DNA of 64,000 nucleotides from Eurosta solidaginis (taxonomy: Eukaryota > Arthropoda > Insecta > Diptera > Tephritidae), in NCBI RefSeq assembly GCF_040869045.1, contig NC_090321.1, positions 128,641,689-128,705,688 on the forward strand. The letters are read 5' to 3'. Both the position numbers and the translations under genes were made by a program. The notes beneath the pieces are model-generated. The model ran no database searches, was not told the DNA's origin, and saw nothing but the letters and a program-made list of their open reading frames with translations. Below are positions 1-10,452 of this stretch, one piece after another; the stretch's first letter is position 1; every line of letters begins with the position of its first letter.

Positions 1-890
1 TGAATAACTTAACCGTTTTGGAACAATATTCTATAAAAGAATGCATAGTCTGATATATATTGATGGCATTGGTATCAGCAGCCTAAACACCCGCGCCGTC
101 AGTTCTGCTTCCTACACACTGGAAAAGAAGCGGTAAAGATGGGATTGATGGTGAATGAGGACAGAAGGAAGTACCTGCTGTCACCTAGTCAGCGCATATG
201 CGCCTTGGCAACCCCGCTACAGTTGGCAGCCATAATTTCGAAATAGTAAAAGACTTCGTTTATTTGGGAACCAGCATTAACATTAACAACAACATCAGCT
301 CTAAGATCCAGCGAATAATCACTCTTGCCAATAATAGCTACTTTGGACTAGGTAAAGGAAAAGTAAAGTATTCTCTCGGCAAACGAAAATCAAGCTCTAC
401 AATTCACTTATTGTACCTGTCCTGCTATATGGTGCAGCAGCATGGACCATGAAAACATCAGATGAAGCGGCTCTGGGAGTGTTCGAGAGACTTATGGTCC
501 TCTACGCTTTGGCGATGGCGAGTACCGAAGAAGATTTAACGATGAGCTGTACGAGCTCTACGTAGACATCAACATAGTGCAGCGAATTAAAACGCAGCGG
601 CTACGCTGGCTATTCCATGTTATGCTAATGAAAGATGACGCTCCGGCGAAGAAAGTGTTTCTCTCGGAACCCGTCTATGGAGGCAGAGGTAGAGGGCGGC
701 CCCCACTTCGCTGGAAGGACCAAGCTGAAAACGATTTAAACTCCCTTGGTGTGACCAATTGGTGCCGGTGGGCAGAGAGAAGAAGCGATTGGCGCGCCTT
801 GTTGTATGGCCATAACTGTTTAAACGGTTAAGCGCCAATTAAGTAAGTAAGTGACCGATTGGCGCCAGTTGGCAAAGCAAACAAGCGACT
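1..890 (+). mobile_element. RTE-like LINE, 3' end of a decayed copy
   Basis: Broken frames encode the C-terminal part of a non-LTR retrotransposon polyprotein. One segment (198-452) reads KDFVYLGTSI; the next (577-831) reads RLRWLFHVM then GRGRGRPPLRWKDQ, ending near GVTNW. This C-terminal block is typical of RTE-like insect LINEs. The copy enters from the left edge of the window and ends in a short TAAG repeat at 840-851, as expected for an RTE-type 3' tail. A second scrap of the same C-terminus (NWRQLA-like) follows at 851-890, just before unrelated Jockey sequence. Frameshifts and stops show it is dead. The clade name is from motif memory; another LINE clade with the same C-terminal block is possible. 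Confidence 0.75.
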
Positions 891-1260
891 GTCTCTTTCC
901 ACCTTTGTCATAACCGAGAAATGGAAAATGGCCAAGGTGGTCCGGCTACTAATGCCTGGGAAACCAGTTAACATAGGTGAGTCGTATCGTCCGATATCTC
1001 TCCTATCGCCAGTAGCAAAGACGCTTGAAGCCATTTTTCTCCCTTATTTCCAAGCAAATTTGCAGCTAGCCTCTCATCAGCATGGCTTCAGAAAACTCCA
1101 TAGCACTACCACCGCGCTAAATGCCATTAGCACCCAGATAAATTGCGGTTTAAATAAATACCTCCACCATAGAACAGTACTCGTAGCGCTTTTGATACGG
1201 TCAACCATGGCTCGTTACTGCAAGACCTGGAAGGGTCTACCCTTCCCCCATGTCTTAAAA
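891..1260 (+). pseudogene. Jockey-like LINE, reverse transcriptase fragment
   Basis: The translation carries EKWKMAKVV, ESYRPISLLSPVAKTLEAI and HQHGFRKLHSTTTALN, matching residue for residue (a few changes) the RT fingers/palm of the near-intact LINE at 53927-57986. After VLVAL the codons for the conserved KAFDTVNH motif are missing and the frame shifts, so the catalytic region is lost. The fragment stops at the point where the full copy continues with GGPQ in the alternative frame. It lies between two RTE-like pieces, so it is a later insertion remnant or a recombination patch. Confidence 0.85.
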
Positions 1261-1399
1261 GTTTTAATAGCTTTAAAACAGACAACCTTTAAATGGCAAG
1301 GCCCCTCTGACGTACTTGGTTTAAGGGCTAGCATCTTGGGTCGTTCTTTGGCAGCGTCTAGCTGTGCGCTGGGCTTAGGATCCGCCACATCAAACCACA

Positions 1400-3716
1400 C
1401 TCCAATGAAAGACGATGGGGTGAAAGACGCTTTCTATGAACGATTAGAACGCACATACGAGAGCTGCCGCCATGATATAAAAGTCGTGCTTGGCGACTTA
1501 ACGCCAAGGTGGGCAAGGAGGGTATTTTTGGTCGGCAAATTCATCCTACACAATGAAACTTCTCCTAATAGACTGAGGTTGATTGACTTTGCGGGTGCTT
1601 GAAAAACGGTCATACACAGCAAGAGGTTCATGCATAAAAAGGTACATCTAGCTACACGGCTGTCCCCCGATCAAAATTCACGCAATCAGTTCATTGAGAT
1701 AGATGGACGACATGCCTTCAAAGTCCACACGAACCCTTATCTTGTCGCAGCCAAAATACACACCCGCCTCTGTGCAGCTAAAACCAAGGAACAAAAAACA
1801 CAAGGAGAGCTGGACGTCCAAAGCCCGCATTCGCAACAGACTGCCAATGATTTCGCAGCTCGACTCTCACACCTACTTCTGAGAGGACAACTCAAACGGA
1901 CGGTGAGTAGGAGCAGTTGAAGCATATCTCCAAAGCACTTCGTACAGCCGCCGAGGAAAAAATTAGTTTCCGGCTACCACGGAATAATAACTTGTACGAT
2001 GAAGAACGCCGCCTTGCAACCGGAAAAAGACAGACCTACGCTAAAAGCGAGCGAAACAAGAGCAGTGTGGAGGCGCCTTTTTAGAGGCAGAAAGGCGTGA
2101 GTGCAAGGAGTTTTAGCTGATAGCCACCTGGAATACCTCTTGAAAATTTTACCAAAAAATTCGGCGAGAGATGGAAGGCTTTACGCCCGGAGCAACTGGT
2201 AAGAACGAAAATGGTGACCATGTAACCGATGTCCAGAGAGTATTGCTCTGCTAAATAGATACAGCGGTATGACGAACCCGATCCGGCAACCGGTGATGAT
2301 GGAATTAATGCCCCAACCCGATTATGATGTAGTCGGAATAGCAGTAACCAGATTATAAAACAACAAGGCCGCGGGCGTTGGTAAGCACATATATCAGTTT
2401 CATTGAAAAATATGGTCGGACTAGTGCATGCCCGCCGATTGGAACCTAAGTGTTCTTTGTCCAGTTTACAAGAAAGGGGATACTGCACACTTCGCCAACT
2501 GTTGCGGAATCAGCCTTATTAATATCGCGTATGAGGTCCTGTCAAGTGTATTGAGCGAAGGATTGAAGCCCACCTTAAATCGGCTGATTGCGCGTTATCA
2601 GTGCAGCTTCAGACCTGGTAAATCTACCATCGACCAGATTTTCACAGTGCTCCAAATCTTTTCAAAAAGCAGCTGCCTATATTCCTCTATGTCTGAATTT
2701 GGTTTCCTCGCAAAACTTATACGGCTTTGGAAAATGTGGTTGGGAAACACCATCAGCTTAGTCAGAATTGGGAAGGACCTATCCGAGCCATTCGAAACTA
2801 AAAGAGGTTTCAGATAGTGTGACCCCTATCGCGCGATTTCTTTAATTTGACGCTGCAGAAAATTATACTAGCTGAATAGCTTAACCGCTCTGGAACAATA
2901 TTCTATAAAAGCGTGCAATTACAGGCATGTGCTGATGACATTGATATCATCGGCCTAAACACTCGCGCCGTTAGTTCTGCTTACTCCAAAAGGAAAAAGA
3001 AGCGGTAAAAATGTGTTTGCTGGTGAATGAGGACAAAAGGAAGTCCCTGTTGTCATCGAGCAAGGAGTCAGAGCATATGAACTTTGGCAACCACGCTGCT
3101 GTTGGCAGCCATAATTTCGAAATAGTAAAAGACTTCGTTTATTTGGGAACCACCGAATAATCATTATTGCCAGTAAATGTTTCTTTGGACTAGGTAGGCA
3201 ATTGAAAAGTAAAGTACTCTCTCGGCAAACGAAAATCACAAGTCACTTATCGTACTTGTCCTGCTATATGGCGCAGAAGCTTGGACCATGCCAACATTAG
3301 ATGAAGCGGCTCTGGGAGTGTTCGAGAGAAAAGTTCTTCGAAAGATTTATGGGCCTCTACGCATTGGCGATGGCGAGTACCGAAAAAGATTTAAAGATGA
3401 GTTGTACGAGCTTTACGCAGACACTAAACTAGTCCAAAGTATTAAAATGCAGCGGCTACGATGGCTAGGCCATGTTATGCGAATGAATGATGACGCTCCG
3501 GCGAAGAAAGTGTTTCTCTCGGTACCCGCCTATGGAAGCAGAGGAAGAGGGACCCCATTCCACTGGAAGGACCAGGTGGAAAATGATTTAAATCCCCTTG
3601 GTGTGACCAATTGGCGCCAGTTGGCAGAGCGATGAAACGACTGGCGCGCCTTGTTGGGCGGCCATAACAGTTTAAACGATTAAGCGCCAATTAAATTAGT
3701 AATAGTTTTAAATAAC
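1400..3716 (+). mobile_element. RTE-like LINE, decayed second copy with endonuclease, RT and C-terminus
   Basis: Three blocks occur in the normal order. 1400-1930 is an APE-type endonuclease remnant (YERLERTYESC, then VVLGDL where GDFNAR is expected, ETSPNRLRLIDFAGA, YLVAAKI.TRLC). 2428-2817 is RT (DWNLSVLCPVYKKGD, SFRPGKSTIDQIF). 2880-3690 is the C-terminus (LDEAALGVFERKVLRKIYGPL, RLRWLGHVMRMNDDAPAKKVFLS). The endonuclease catalytic Asp-Asn pair is changed, the RT palm with YADD is deleted and stops are frequent, so the copy is dead. 1261-1399 and 2090-2420 are too degraded to assign but lie within its span. The 3' end falls near 3700-3716. Confidence 0.8.
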
Positions 3717-3901
3717 AAGGCGCTCACAAATTTTTTTACACATTAAACTTTTGCGCATGTTGACTTATTAATTTGCTCGTCATATATTGCCCCTAAACTG
3801 ATCGCTCGATAATCTATGCGGCAGCAATCACTTTCCATTCATCACGGAGCTGAACGCCCCAACTCCACAAAAGTCACTCCAAAACCAAATTTCTAACATA
3901 C

Positions 3902-4410
3902 TGTAACGAATTTAGGAAAATTCCGCTTATTCCAAACCTTCTGCTAACGTTCGAATCGCTAACTGTTGAATAAATAACTCCAATATTCAATAATGCAAAA
4001 TGGTCTTTATTAGACTACTTTGGAAATACTACAGGATAACATTTATACTTCGAAACCAATAGCGTGCTTAAATCAAAACTGAATACTGACTACTCAGCTT
4101 TCGCTGCTTTTATACTCTCTTTTGCCTCGTTCACCCATTTCTCCATAGGTCTAGTAGCTTCGCGAACTTCATGCCTGGTTACCAGCCATATAGGTACATG
4201 TATATTTGTAGTTTATATGCTCTCGCTTAGCCTATGCGTGTGTATATGTGAGTACTACTTCGGCTGATGGTGAGTATCTCTCTGCTGCCTTGTATGTACA
4301 TGCGTAAATGATGATTAATGTGTTTATGTAGCTTGCTTTAATGTTGTTGTGTCTTTATTTAATAACCTTATGGATGTGAGTATCAATCAGTGATGCTAAT
4401 ATTCGTCACA
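3902..4410 (-). mobile_element. LTR (3' LTR) of a gypsy-type retrotransposon
   Basis: Read on the minus strand it starts TGTGACGAATATTAG and ends AAATTCGTTACA, giving TGTGACGAA/TTCGTTACA inverted ends. Two other LTRs in the window (9930-10452 and 41631-42150) share the ends, a TATA-box segment, an AATAAAG polyadenylation-like segment and the stretch GATTCGAACGTTAG. A polypurine tract lies immediately upstream in element orientation, and gypsy integrase remains lie beyond that, so this is the 3' LTR of that element rather than a solo LTR. Confidence 0.75.
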
Positions 4411-4422
4411 CCGCCCTCCACC
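4411..4422 (-). other. Polypurine tract of the gypsy element
   Basis: On the minus strand the sequence GGTGGAGGGCGG abuts the TGTGACG start of the LTR. This is the expected position and composition of the plus-strand primer of an LTR retrotransposon, and it links the LTR family to the integrase remains at 5010-5577. Confidence 0.6.
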
Positions 4423-4423
4423 T

Positions 4424-5006
4424 AACGGCTGAATTCTGTAATTCAGTCTCATCTCAAGTCTCTAAATTTGAGATTTTCCTTTAGAGACAATTTTTGTGAC
4501 TTGAGATGATTTCGGTATTCAGTAAACGAAAGTCACAAAAACAATTACTCATATCGACGAAATTCACCAAAATGACAATTTACTCATACATTGAACAAAT
4601 AATATAGCATTGCATTTTGTCAACGTAACGTTGGGTGGTATTGTGGCTGAGCTTGCTAAGACGCCGATCACAATTTTTATAGAAAAACCCAAAGTGTGTA
4701 GGTTCGAATCTCAGCGGCGCCACATAGAGTTCTATGTGCTTTTAAGTATTTTCTGTTTTTTAATTTTTCTATGCTTATTTTAATTTTAGGAATAAAAAAA
4801 GTATATTTAAAGCGTTTTTCGAAAATAATTTTCATACTTTTTCTGAAATTTTCACGTTTGTGATCTGCTCCGGCCGAGCTCACAAATTAGTGATTGCTTT
4901 TGTGAGGCTGGAGACGCGAGACAGCTTACAGAATGGCAAATTGTCTCAATGATTTTCACCCCAATTAGTCTCTAATAGTGACTAGAGACGGCTTACTGAA
5001 CTCAGC
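4424..5006. mobile_element. Non-coding element with degenerate ~130-bp terminal inverted repeats
   Basis: The left end starts GGCTGAATTCTG and the right end, reversed, starts CAGCTGAGTTCAG. Further in, GAGACAATTT and CACAAAA.CAATNAC occur in inverted orientation at both ends. The left arm also contains a local palindrome (AAGTCTCTAAA paired with TTTAGAGAC, within 4425-4522). There is no open frame. It sits between the gypsy integrase end and the gypsy polypurine tract, so it inserted into that retrotransposon. No clear target duplication was found. The superfamily is unknown. Confidence 0.45.
4635..4723 (+). tRNA. tRNA-like sequence (class II, Leu/Ser-like), probably a pseudogene or SINE head
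   Basis: An 89-nt segment starts GTGGTAT and ends GCGCCAC, giving an acceptor helix with one mismatch and two wobble pairs. It has a D-arm-like GGCTGAGCTTGCTAAGACGCC and a consensus B box GGTTCGAATCT. The length fits a class II tRNA with a long variable arm. The T stem pairs poorly and no clean anticodon loop is visible, so a functional tRNA is unlikely. It lies inside the TIR element at 4424-5006. Confidence 0.4.
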
Positions 5007-5009
5007 TGT

Positions 5010-5577
5010 AAGTCTGATCGTCCCGATGAGACAAATATCTCGGTCTAACCGCTGCCAGCCTCTCCAAATGAACCACCCTTCTATTTCGTGGTTTCCCAAT
5101 TGTTCGTATGCGGTAGATGACATCACTGATCCTCTTCACAACTCTGTACGGGCATTCCAACTGCACCAAAATTTGGATGGAGCACCTTTCCGCCGGTGAG
5201 CGTTGTATAGCAGTACCAAATCTCCCTTCAGGAAACCTTCCGAATTATTGTTCTTGTCGTACCTGTGTTTCATCCTACTACTCATTATCCTGGACCGTTC
5301 CCTCACACTCTGTTGTTTGGCCAATGAACTACTTCGTAGAGCTTGATCTTGATGAATTGACTTTGCATCATCAGTATTGTCTTGACGGTTCACAAGAGTA
5401 GTGTGCCCTGGCTTGAAACTTCCCTTGCATTCTTTCTGGGAAATTATTTCCTTCGTTTTAGTACGCCCATTTGGTTTTGTCAATGCCATTGTTTCTCCCG
5501 CAGGTATTTTTGATTTTGCTTTGTTTGGCCCATTCGTTCCATCAACTTTTGTCCGATCTACTTCCTTTGAGTGTGGT
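5010..5577 (-). pseudogene. Gypsy-type integrase C-terminal domain, decayed
   Basis: On the minus strand an open stretch (5489 to 5136) contains MKHRYDKNN then GFLKGDLVLLYN and RRKGAPSKFWCSWN, the chromodomain-like DNA-binding tail of gypsy integrases. A second frame continues to about 5017 with a C-terminal tail ending near LSHRDDQT. The integrase core is absent and there are frame breaks. It continues through the TIR element into the polypurine tract and LTR at 3902-4422, so all belong to one element. Upstream it is cut at 5578 by the tandem-repeat block. Confidence 0.75.
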
Positions 5578-6040
5578 CCCTGCAGTCAAACCAACTGGTT
5601 GTTTACTAGAAGAATTCTAGTTTGCCAAAAACCCTAACTAGTATGAATTCTGTCTTTTTTCCATATTAGCAACTAGTATTTTTAACACGGCGATGTCCTA
5701 CGAAATATCAATTGGCAGCCTCTGATCAGCATCATACCAATTGACAAACTAGTCATTATATACACCAACATCATACCAGATGACATACTAGTCAGCATAC
5801 CCATCAAGGTCATACCAATTAACATACTAGTAAGCCTTTGCGCCAGCATTATACCAAATGGCATACTAGTTATTATATACATCATATCATACCAACTCTG
5901 ACATACTAGTTAGTGTATTCAATATCAACATACCAGTTGGCATACCACTCAGTGTATACATGATTGTAATACCAGCTGTCATACTAGTGGATATTTGCAT
6001 CAGCATCCTACTAGTTAATATACTAGTCCTAGTTGGGTTG
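5578..6040. repeat. Tandem-repeat block B with terminal motif CCCTGCAGTCAA
   Basis: It starts with CCCTGCAGTCAA at 5578-5589. From about 5705 an imperfect 35-40-bp unit repeats roughly nine times, with a core of CATACCA, then a gap, then CATACTAGT. The last unit is followed by TTGAAAAATTACTTGAAAATT. The same block, with the same leader (CGGCGATGTCCTACGAAATATC), recurs at 24737-25075 and 25150-25314 (continued at 38371-38530). No protein is plausible. Confidence 0.85.
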
Positions 6041-6120
6041 AAAAATTACTTGAAAATTTATAAATTAGCTCAAATTTGTTTTATTCATTATATTTCATAT
6101 ATAGAAAAAGTATGTATATT

Positions 6121-6578
6121 AGACTGGGTCGATTTATTAACCGATATCGCGCCATCGATTTTTCGATAGGATTTCGGCTCAGGTAAAAAAGTTCCACCAC
6201 GCGTACCCAAAAAAAAAATTTTCGAGCCTGCGAAATTTTATTTTTTTTACTTTTTTCGACTTTGATTTTTAAGGTTTTTTTTATGACCTACTAAAAAAAT
6301 TTTCATATGATTGTAAAATTTTCATGTATACCCTGTCCGACCCAAAAATGTCGCCAAAAATATTATTTTTTTTTTCCAAAAAACTGTTATCGACAACGTT
6401 TTTAGCGGACATTTTTGGATCGGTCAGGGAATACATATGAAAATTTTTTAGTAGGTCATGAAAAAAGCCTTAAAAATCAAAGTCGAAAAAAATTTTAAAA
6501 TTTAAAAAGCCCAAATCCTATCGAAAAATCGATGTCGCGATATCGGTTAACTTTCATCCATACAAATCGACCCACCCT
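6121..6578. mobile_element. Hairpin-type MITE (long perfect-looking inverted repeat)
   Basis: About 458 bp form an almost complete palindrome. The left arm carries TGGGTCGATTT, ACCGATATCGCG and ATCGATTTTTCGATAGGATTT; the right arm is its reverse complement (AAATCCTATCGAAAAATCGAT to AAATCGACCCACCCT). Inner arms carry GACCTACTAAAAAAATTTTC and its complement. No open frame is present. The ends AG.STGGGTCGATTT suggest a terminal repeat, but a target duplication is not clear. Confidence 0.75.
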
Positions 6579-6669
6579 AATTTATATATGTATACATATA
6601 TCACTTTAAAATTTATCACTTCAATACGTTATTCTTTGGAATAAATTTTAATCAAAATACGTACACATA

Positions 6670-6948
6670 TTTAAAACCTAAAAAGTAACGGAATAACACA
6701 TGCTGATTTTGTGATCGATCAGCGTAGACGGCGGACCATATTCTCCTGGAATGTGACACAATCTCAAGACGCAGGGCTTAGTTTATGGGCTCACCATGGC
6801 CAGAAAATTCCCACATTAAATCCCTCAAACCGAGAGAACTGCTAGGGTTCATCAAGGAAGTCGGCTTGGATGATGTGTTGTGAAGGAGGTGAGGGCACAA
6901 TAGACCAATAGTCGCAGTGCAATCTTCAATAAATTATCTATCTATCTA
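6670..6948 (+). mobile_element. LINE 3' end with (TATC)n tail, copy 1
   Basis: The broken translation (ETADHILLEC-like, then SLKPRELLGFIKEVGLDD) is the extreme C-terminus of an R1/Jockey-type RT polyprotein, followed by a 3' UTR and the tail ATCTATCTATC at 6936-6948. A sister copy at 23690-23937 starts at the same place (AACTAAAAAGTAAC) and has the same tail. Both are strongly 5'-truncated. Confidence 0.65.
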
Positions 6949-7084
6949 ACGGAGGACGAACCAATCGTGGCTGACTATGTCAATTAACTACTCATACACT
7001 AAATATTATGAATAACACGTTTTGTTTCTGCTCCACACCAGTGGTAAGGCAGATTCAATTAAATATTTAACATCAACTTAGATA

Positions 7085-7336
7085 TAAAACAAGTTTAAAA
7101 GGGTTGTAGACTAGAATAATACGCTATAACTTAGCAAAAAATAGTTTTGAATCAATGATATTTCACTTATCTAGTTTTACTGAAAAAGGAAATGGGGAGA
7201 CATTTTTCTTTTAAACGGGTGGTGCCACGTATTATGTAGAAAAGTAATTTATCTTAAATGAAATGTACAATTGAAGCTCACGCGGAATATGTATTGTTCG
7301 GTTACACTCGAACTTAGACACCTTTACTTGCTAGAT
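7085..7336 (+). repeat. Fragment of the CACGCCCA-rich dispersed repeat
   Basis: It contains the block GGTGGTGCCACG and ends with TTGTTCGGTTACACTCGAACTTAG then CCTTTACTTG, which is the end signature of the ~1.6-kb repeats at 35700-37383 and 40019-41537. Just before it, 6968-7022 is a relic of tandem-repeat A (CATACACTAAATATTATGAATAAC). Confidence 0.6.
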
Positions 7337-7775
7337 ATGAATTTTGATCAATATTCCATAAATTTTCACGTGAATTTAAGATTTTTCGAGTCCTAAGGGC
7401 GGCCGCCAAATTTCGACATTTTATTTCTTATATTTTAATTATATAATGTTTTATAATACCGCTTGTTAAAATGTTACGTCCACGGTAATCCAATTGCAAC
7501 TTAAATCTAATTAGCCTTTCTCCAATAAGAATGCTGTAAACTTCCACTTGTTCGCTCTTTGATGGAATTCATCAGAGTTACACTATATTCAAATTAGAAA
7601 TACCAAAGCAAGGCGACCGTTATTTGGTTTACGCTGCCACCCTTTCAATCCGCTCTCACAGCAGTCGGCACACTCTTGCATTGCAAAAAACAGCGATGCT
7701 GTTAAGTGTTATATTCATGAAGTTGGAGATGACGTCATAACAAAGATCAGGGTGGTCATCAATTTTGTGTGCTTA
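7337..7775. other. Stretch with no recognisable feature
   Basis: AT-rich sequence with no convincing open frame, repeat or RNA. One short GC-rich patch (GGGCGGCCGCC) occurs near 7400. Confidence 0.5.
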
Positions 7776-8045
7776 ACGTATACAAGGAAGTCATCTGGTA
7801 TAAAGTTTACAACAACTAAGGCCTGACGTAGCTAAATGCGTTTAATTCATACAAATAGAAAATATTGGTTAATTCTTTGTAGTTCTATAAATAGAACAAA
7901 AACAAAAATACCAGTTTCTATGACACCGCCAACAACAAGCATAACTTTAACACATGATTACATACAAAGAACAAAATTATGCAAGGAAGGCTACTGGGAT
8001 AAAGTTTACAACAACTAAGGCATGACGTGGCTGAATGCGTTTGTA
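7776..8045. repeat. Direct repeat pair, ~65 bp, 200 bp apart
   Basis: AAGTTTACAACAACTAAGGC followed by TGACGTNGCTNAATGCGTTT appears at about 7803-7842 and again at about 8000-8042, with a weaker third echo (CTACTGGGATAAGTAATTAG) near 8216. The two reading frames here (7836-8207) are low-complexity and not convincing genes. Confidence 0.6.
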
Positions 8046-8239
8046 ACACTTCCGGGAGAAAATGCTTTGAAGAAATTTACAAAATATAATCGAAACAATG
8101 TCGCCTTATCCGTCCTGATGTCACATTTTTTAAATTTTTACCAAATTATTAAACAAACCTTACCGAATGGATTACAGGTTAGCTTAGTGCTAGTTAAACA
8201 ATTTTAAATAAGGTCTACTGGGATAAGTAATTAGACTGG

Positions 8240-8583
8240 ATGCGTGACTTAAAAATAGGCTTTGGCATCAAGTCAAGATTAAAACTTCTGGATAAGCGAT
8301 TCAATTCTATGTCTTTTTTAAATGAGGTGCAAAGGTGAATTACTTCGAATGCAACATTTCAATACGGAATGTACTGTTAAATCGGAAAGCTCTGTTAGGG
8401 ACATTGAAAGTTAACTATCTCAAAAATAAACATTAAGTTTTGAACAAAGCACCTGAATTCAAGGGGCAAGTATGCATCTAGCATTGTAGGGTGGCAGGGG
8501 ATTGTCAAGGAGTAAATTTTGAAGGGCAAATCGTATGAATTTGCGCTGAACTCTTTCAATTCTTAAAGATTGCTTTGAATGAA
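8240..8583 (-). pseudogene. CR1/Jockey-type LINE, C-terminal RT polyprotein fragment
   Basis: On the minus strand 8583-8480 reads IERVQRKFIRFAL, then NPLPPY.ARC, and 8400-8300 reads NRALRFNS.FRIEMLHS in shifted frames. This is the conserved thumb/C-terminal region of CR1- and Jockey-group LINEs. It is cut abruptly at 8583 by the long-TIR element that starts at 8588. Confidence 0.6.
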
Positions 8584-8587
8584 TGAA

Positions 8588-8951
8588 ACAAAATTGGGTC
8601 CATTTAATCATATACATCTCAAGAACGAATTGAGCAATTCCAAAAATTTGAAGCTTTTAAAAGGTAATCAAATTTGCTTAAACAAGCAACAAGATAAGAC
8701 AAGGATAACGAACAATCATTACGGATTTTTTCAATTCTTTTTGCAAAAATATAAAAAAATTTGAAATTTGCGAGGAAGGACCTCGAAAACTTTATATATT
8801 TTTTTGCAGACTTTTTTTTCTCCCCAAGCTCTGTTTTATTACAAAAAAAAAAGAAGCTTTCATTCAACAAAATCGATGGACTAATGCAAAAGTTATAAGC
8901 ATTCAAGTAAATATATCCATTTAATACTTAAGTACCCTACTGGTACATATG
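8588..8951 (+). repeat. Left terminal inverted repeat of the long-TIR element
   Basis: It pairs with 11692-12055 over about 364 bp with scattered mismatches and small indels. It begins ACAAAATTGGGTCC and ends at CATATG. The preceding LINE fragment stops at 8583, which fixes the outer boundary within a few bases. Confidence 0.75.
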
Positions 8952-9929
8952 TGTTAGTATTCGTGTATCAGTTATTTAGCAGGTAAATTTTCGAAGGGTT
9001 ATTAGATAAAAAAAACTGTTATTGTCGTTTTCTCAAACCCAGGTACATTTCAAACAAGAGCATATTTTTAAGGCAGGTAGTGTTTTCTTTGTAGAACTAG
9101 GGAACGTTTTTGTCTAGGTAGGGTTGAATTTTTACTTGATCTAAGTATAGTACATGCTCCTTGTTCCTTCATAATATCTGCAAGGCTCGCCGGATACTAT
9201 TCAGTTTATAATCGCAGTTTATAACCCGTCATTTACTTAAAAATATAATATGAATAAAAGGGCGCGAGAGTTTGAGTGTACAAATGATCCAGACATGGTC
9301 TGTTTCATCTGCGGTCAATTTATCGTTAAAAGGATGCGACGTGTATTTTCAAATCCTTCGAAAGTTACATACTATAAGTATTTTGGAATTGAGCGTAAAA
9401 ACAATGAAAAACCATGGACAGCGAATACTGTGTGCATCACATGTCGAATCGAATTGATTTTTTCGGAAACCGGAACAAAAAGGTGCGTTGTAAAAATTAG
9501 GAATTTGTTCTCTTTTAATGCATAGCTGACTAAATGAAATTTATTACACCAAATGAGTTGAGGGAACCAACTTGCCATCAACGGGCAACTATATTTGTAC
9601 CACAAAAGTACTTGGGGTTGGAAAGTTAAGAAAAGTAACCTATGGGAGCGTATCTACAGTGTCATTACCAGAACAAAATTCAGCGGAAGCTACATTACCA
9701 GAATCAAATTTAAATTAGTTCCGGCTCAAGTTTCATTGTCAGCAGCAGTATCTGATTGTGCGGCATCATGTTGTACTGGATTTGAAACGGAAACGAAAGA
9801 AACTCTTTGTCACAAGCACTACTCAATGATTGGATAAGGGATTTGTAATTGTAAAAGGAAAGGGCCGAACTACACGCCTCTCGTATGCAACAATTTAAAT
9901 TTGTTTCATCCGAAGTTAAGGTAACATGT

Positions 9930-10452
9930 TGTGACGAATATTAGCAACACTGAGGGATACTATGATCTCTAAGCCAATACTAAGCAGTGACTTGTATGCA
10001 CATCAATAAATCAATCATTATGTCTATACATATGTCCATACAAGCAGCGGAGAGCAATGCTGAAATACATGCATATATCTGAGATACTCCCAAAAGTAGG
10101 CAATAATTTGTGCAAGTATCACTCACATATACGCGCCCATATGAGAAGCTATAAACGTAGTTATAGCTGGTAATTTTATAACTGGTAACTAACTAGTAAA
10201 TTCTAGAAATACAAACGCCTAGAAATATGCCAACGAGGAAACCAAACAGTATAAAAGTAGCAACAGTTGAGGTACGACGAATCAGTTTGATTTAAGCACG
10301 CTATCTGTCGAGAAGAACTAGTGATATTGTGAAGTACTTTAATAAAGGCCATTTTGCATTATTGAATATTGGAGTTAAGTTATTCAACAGCTTAGTGATT
10401 CGAACGTTAGTAGAAGGTTGAAAATAAGCGGAATTGCACGAAATTCGTTACA
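9930..10452 (+). mobile_element. Solo LTR (same gypsy family as 3902-4410), with target duplication
   Basis: It starts TGTGACGAATATTAG and ends TTCGTTACA. ACAT lies at 9924-9927 (two bases before the LTR) and again at 10453-10456, consistent with a 4-bp target duplication. Removing the insert rejoins the protein frame around EVKVT. It contains TATAAAAGTAGCAAC and AATAAAGGCC, a normal LTR promoter and polyadenylation layout. No internal domain is present. Confidence 0.85.

Noticed and set aside
5682..5885. Minus-strand ORF with repeated MTSMSIGMM-like units
   Set aside because: Translation of tandem block B; the periodicity is that of the DNA repeat and the frame is not kept in the other copies.
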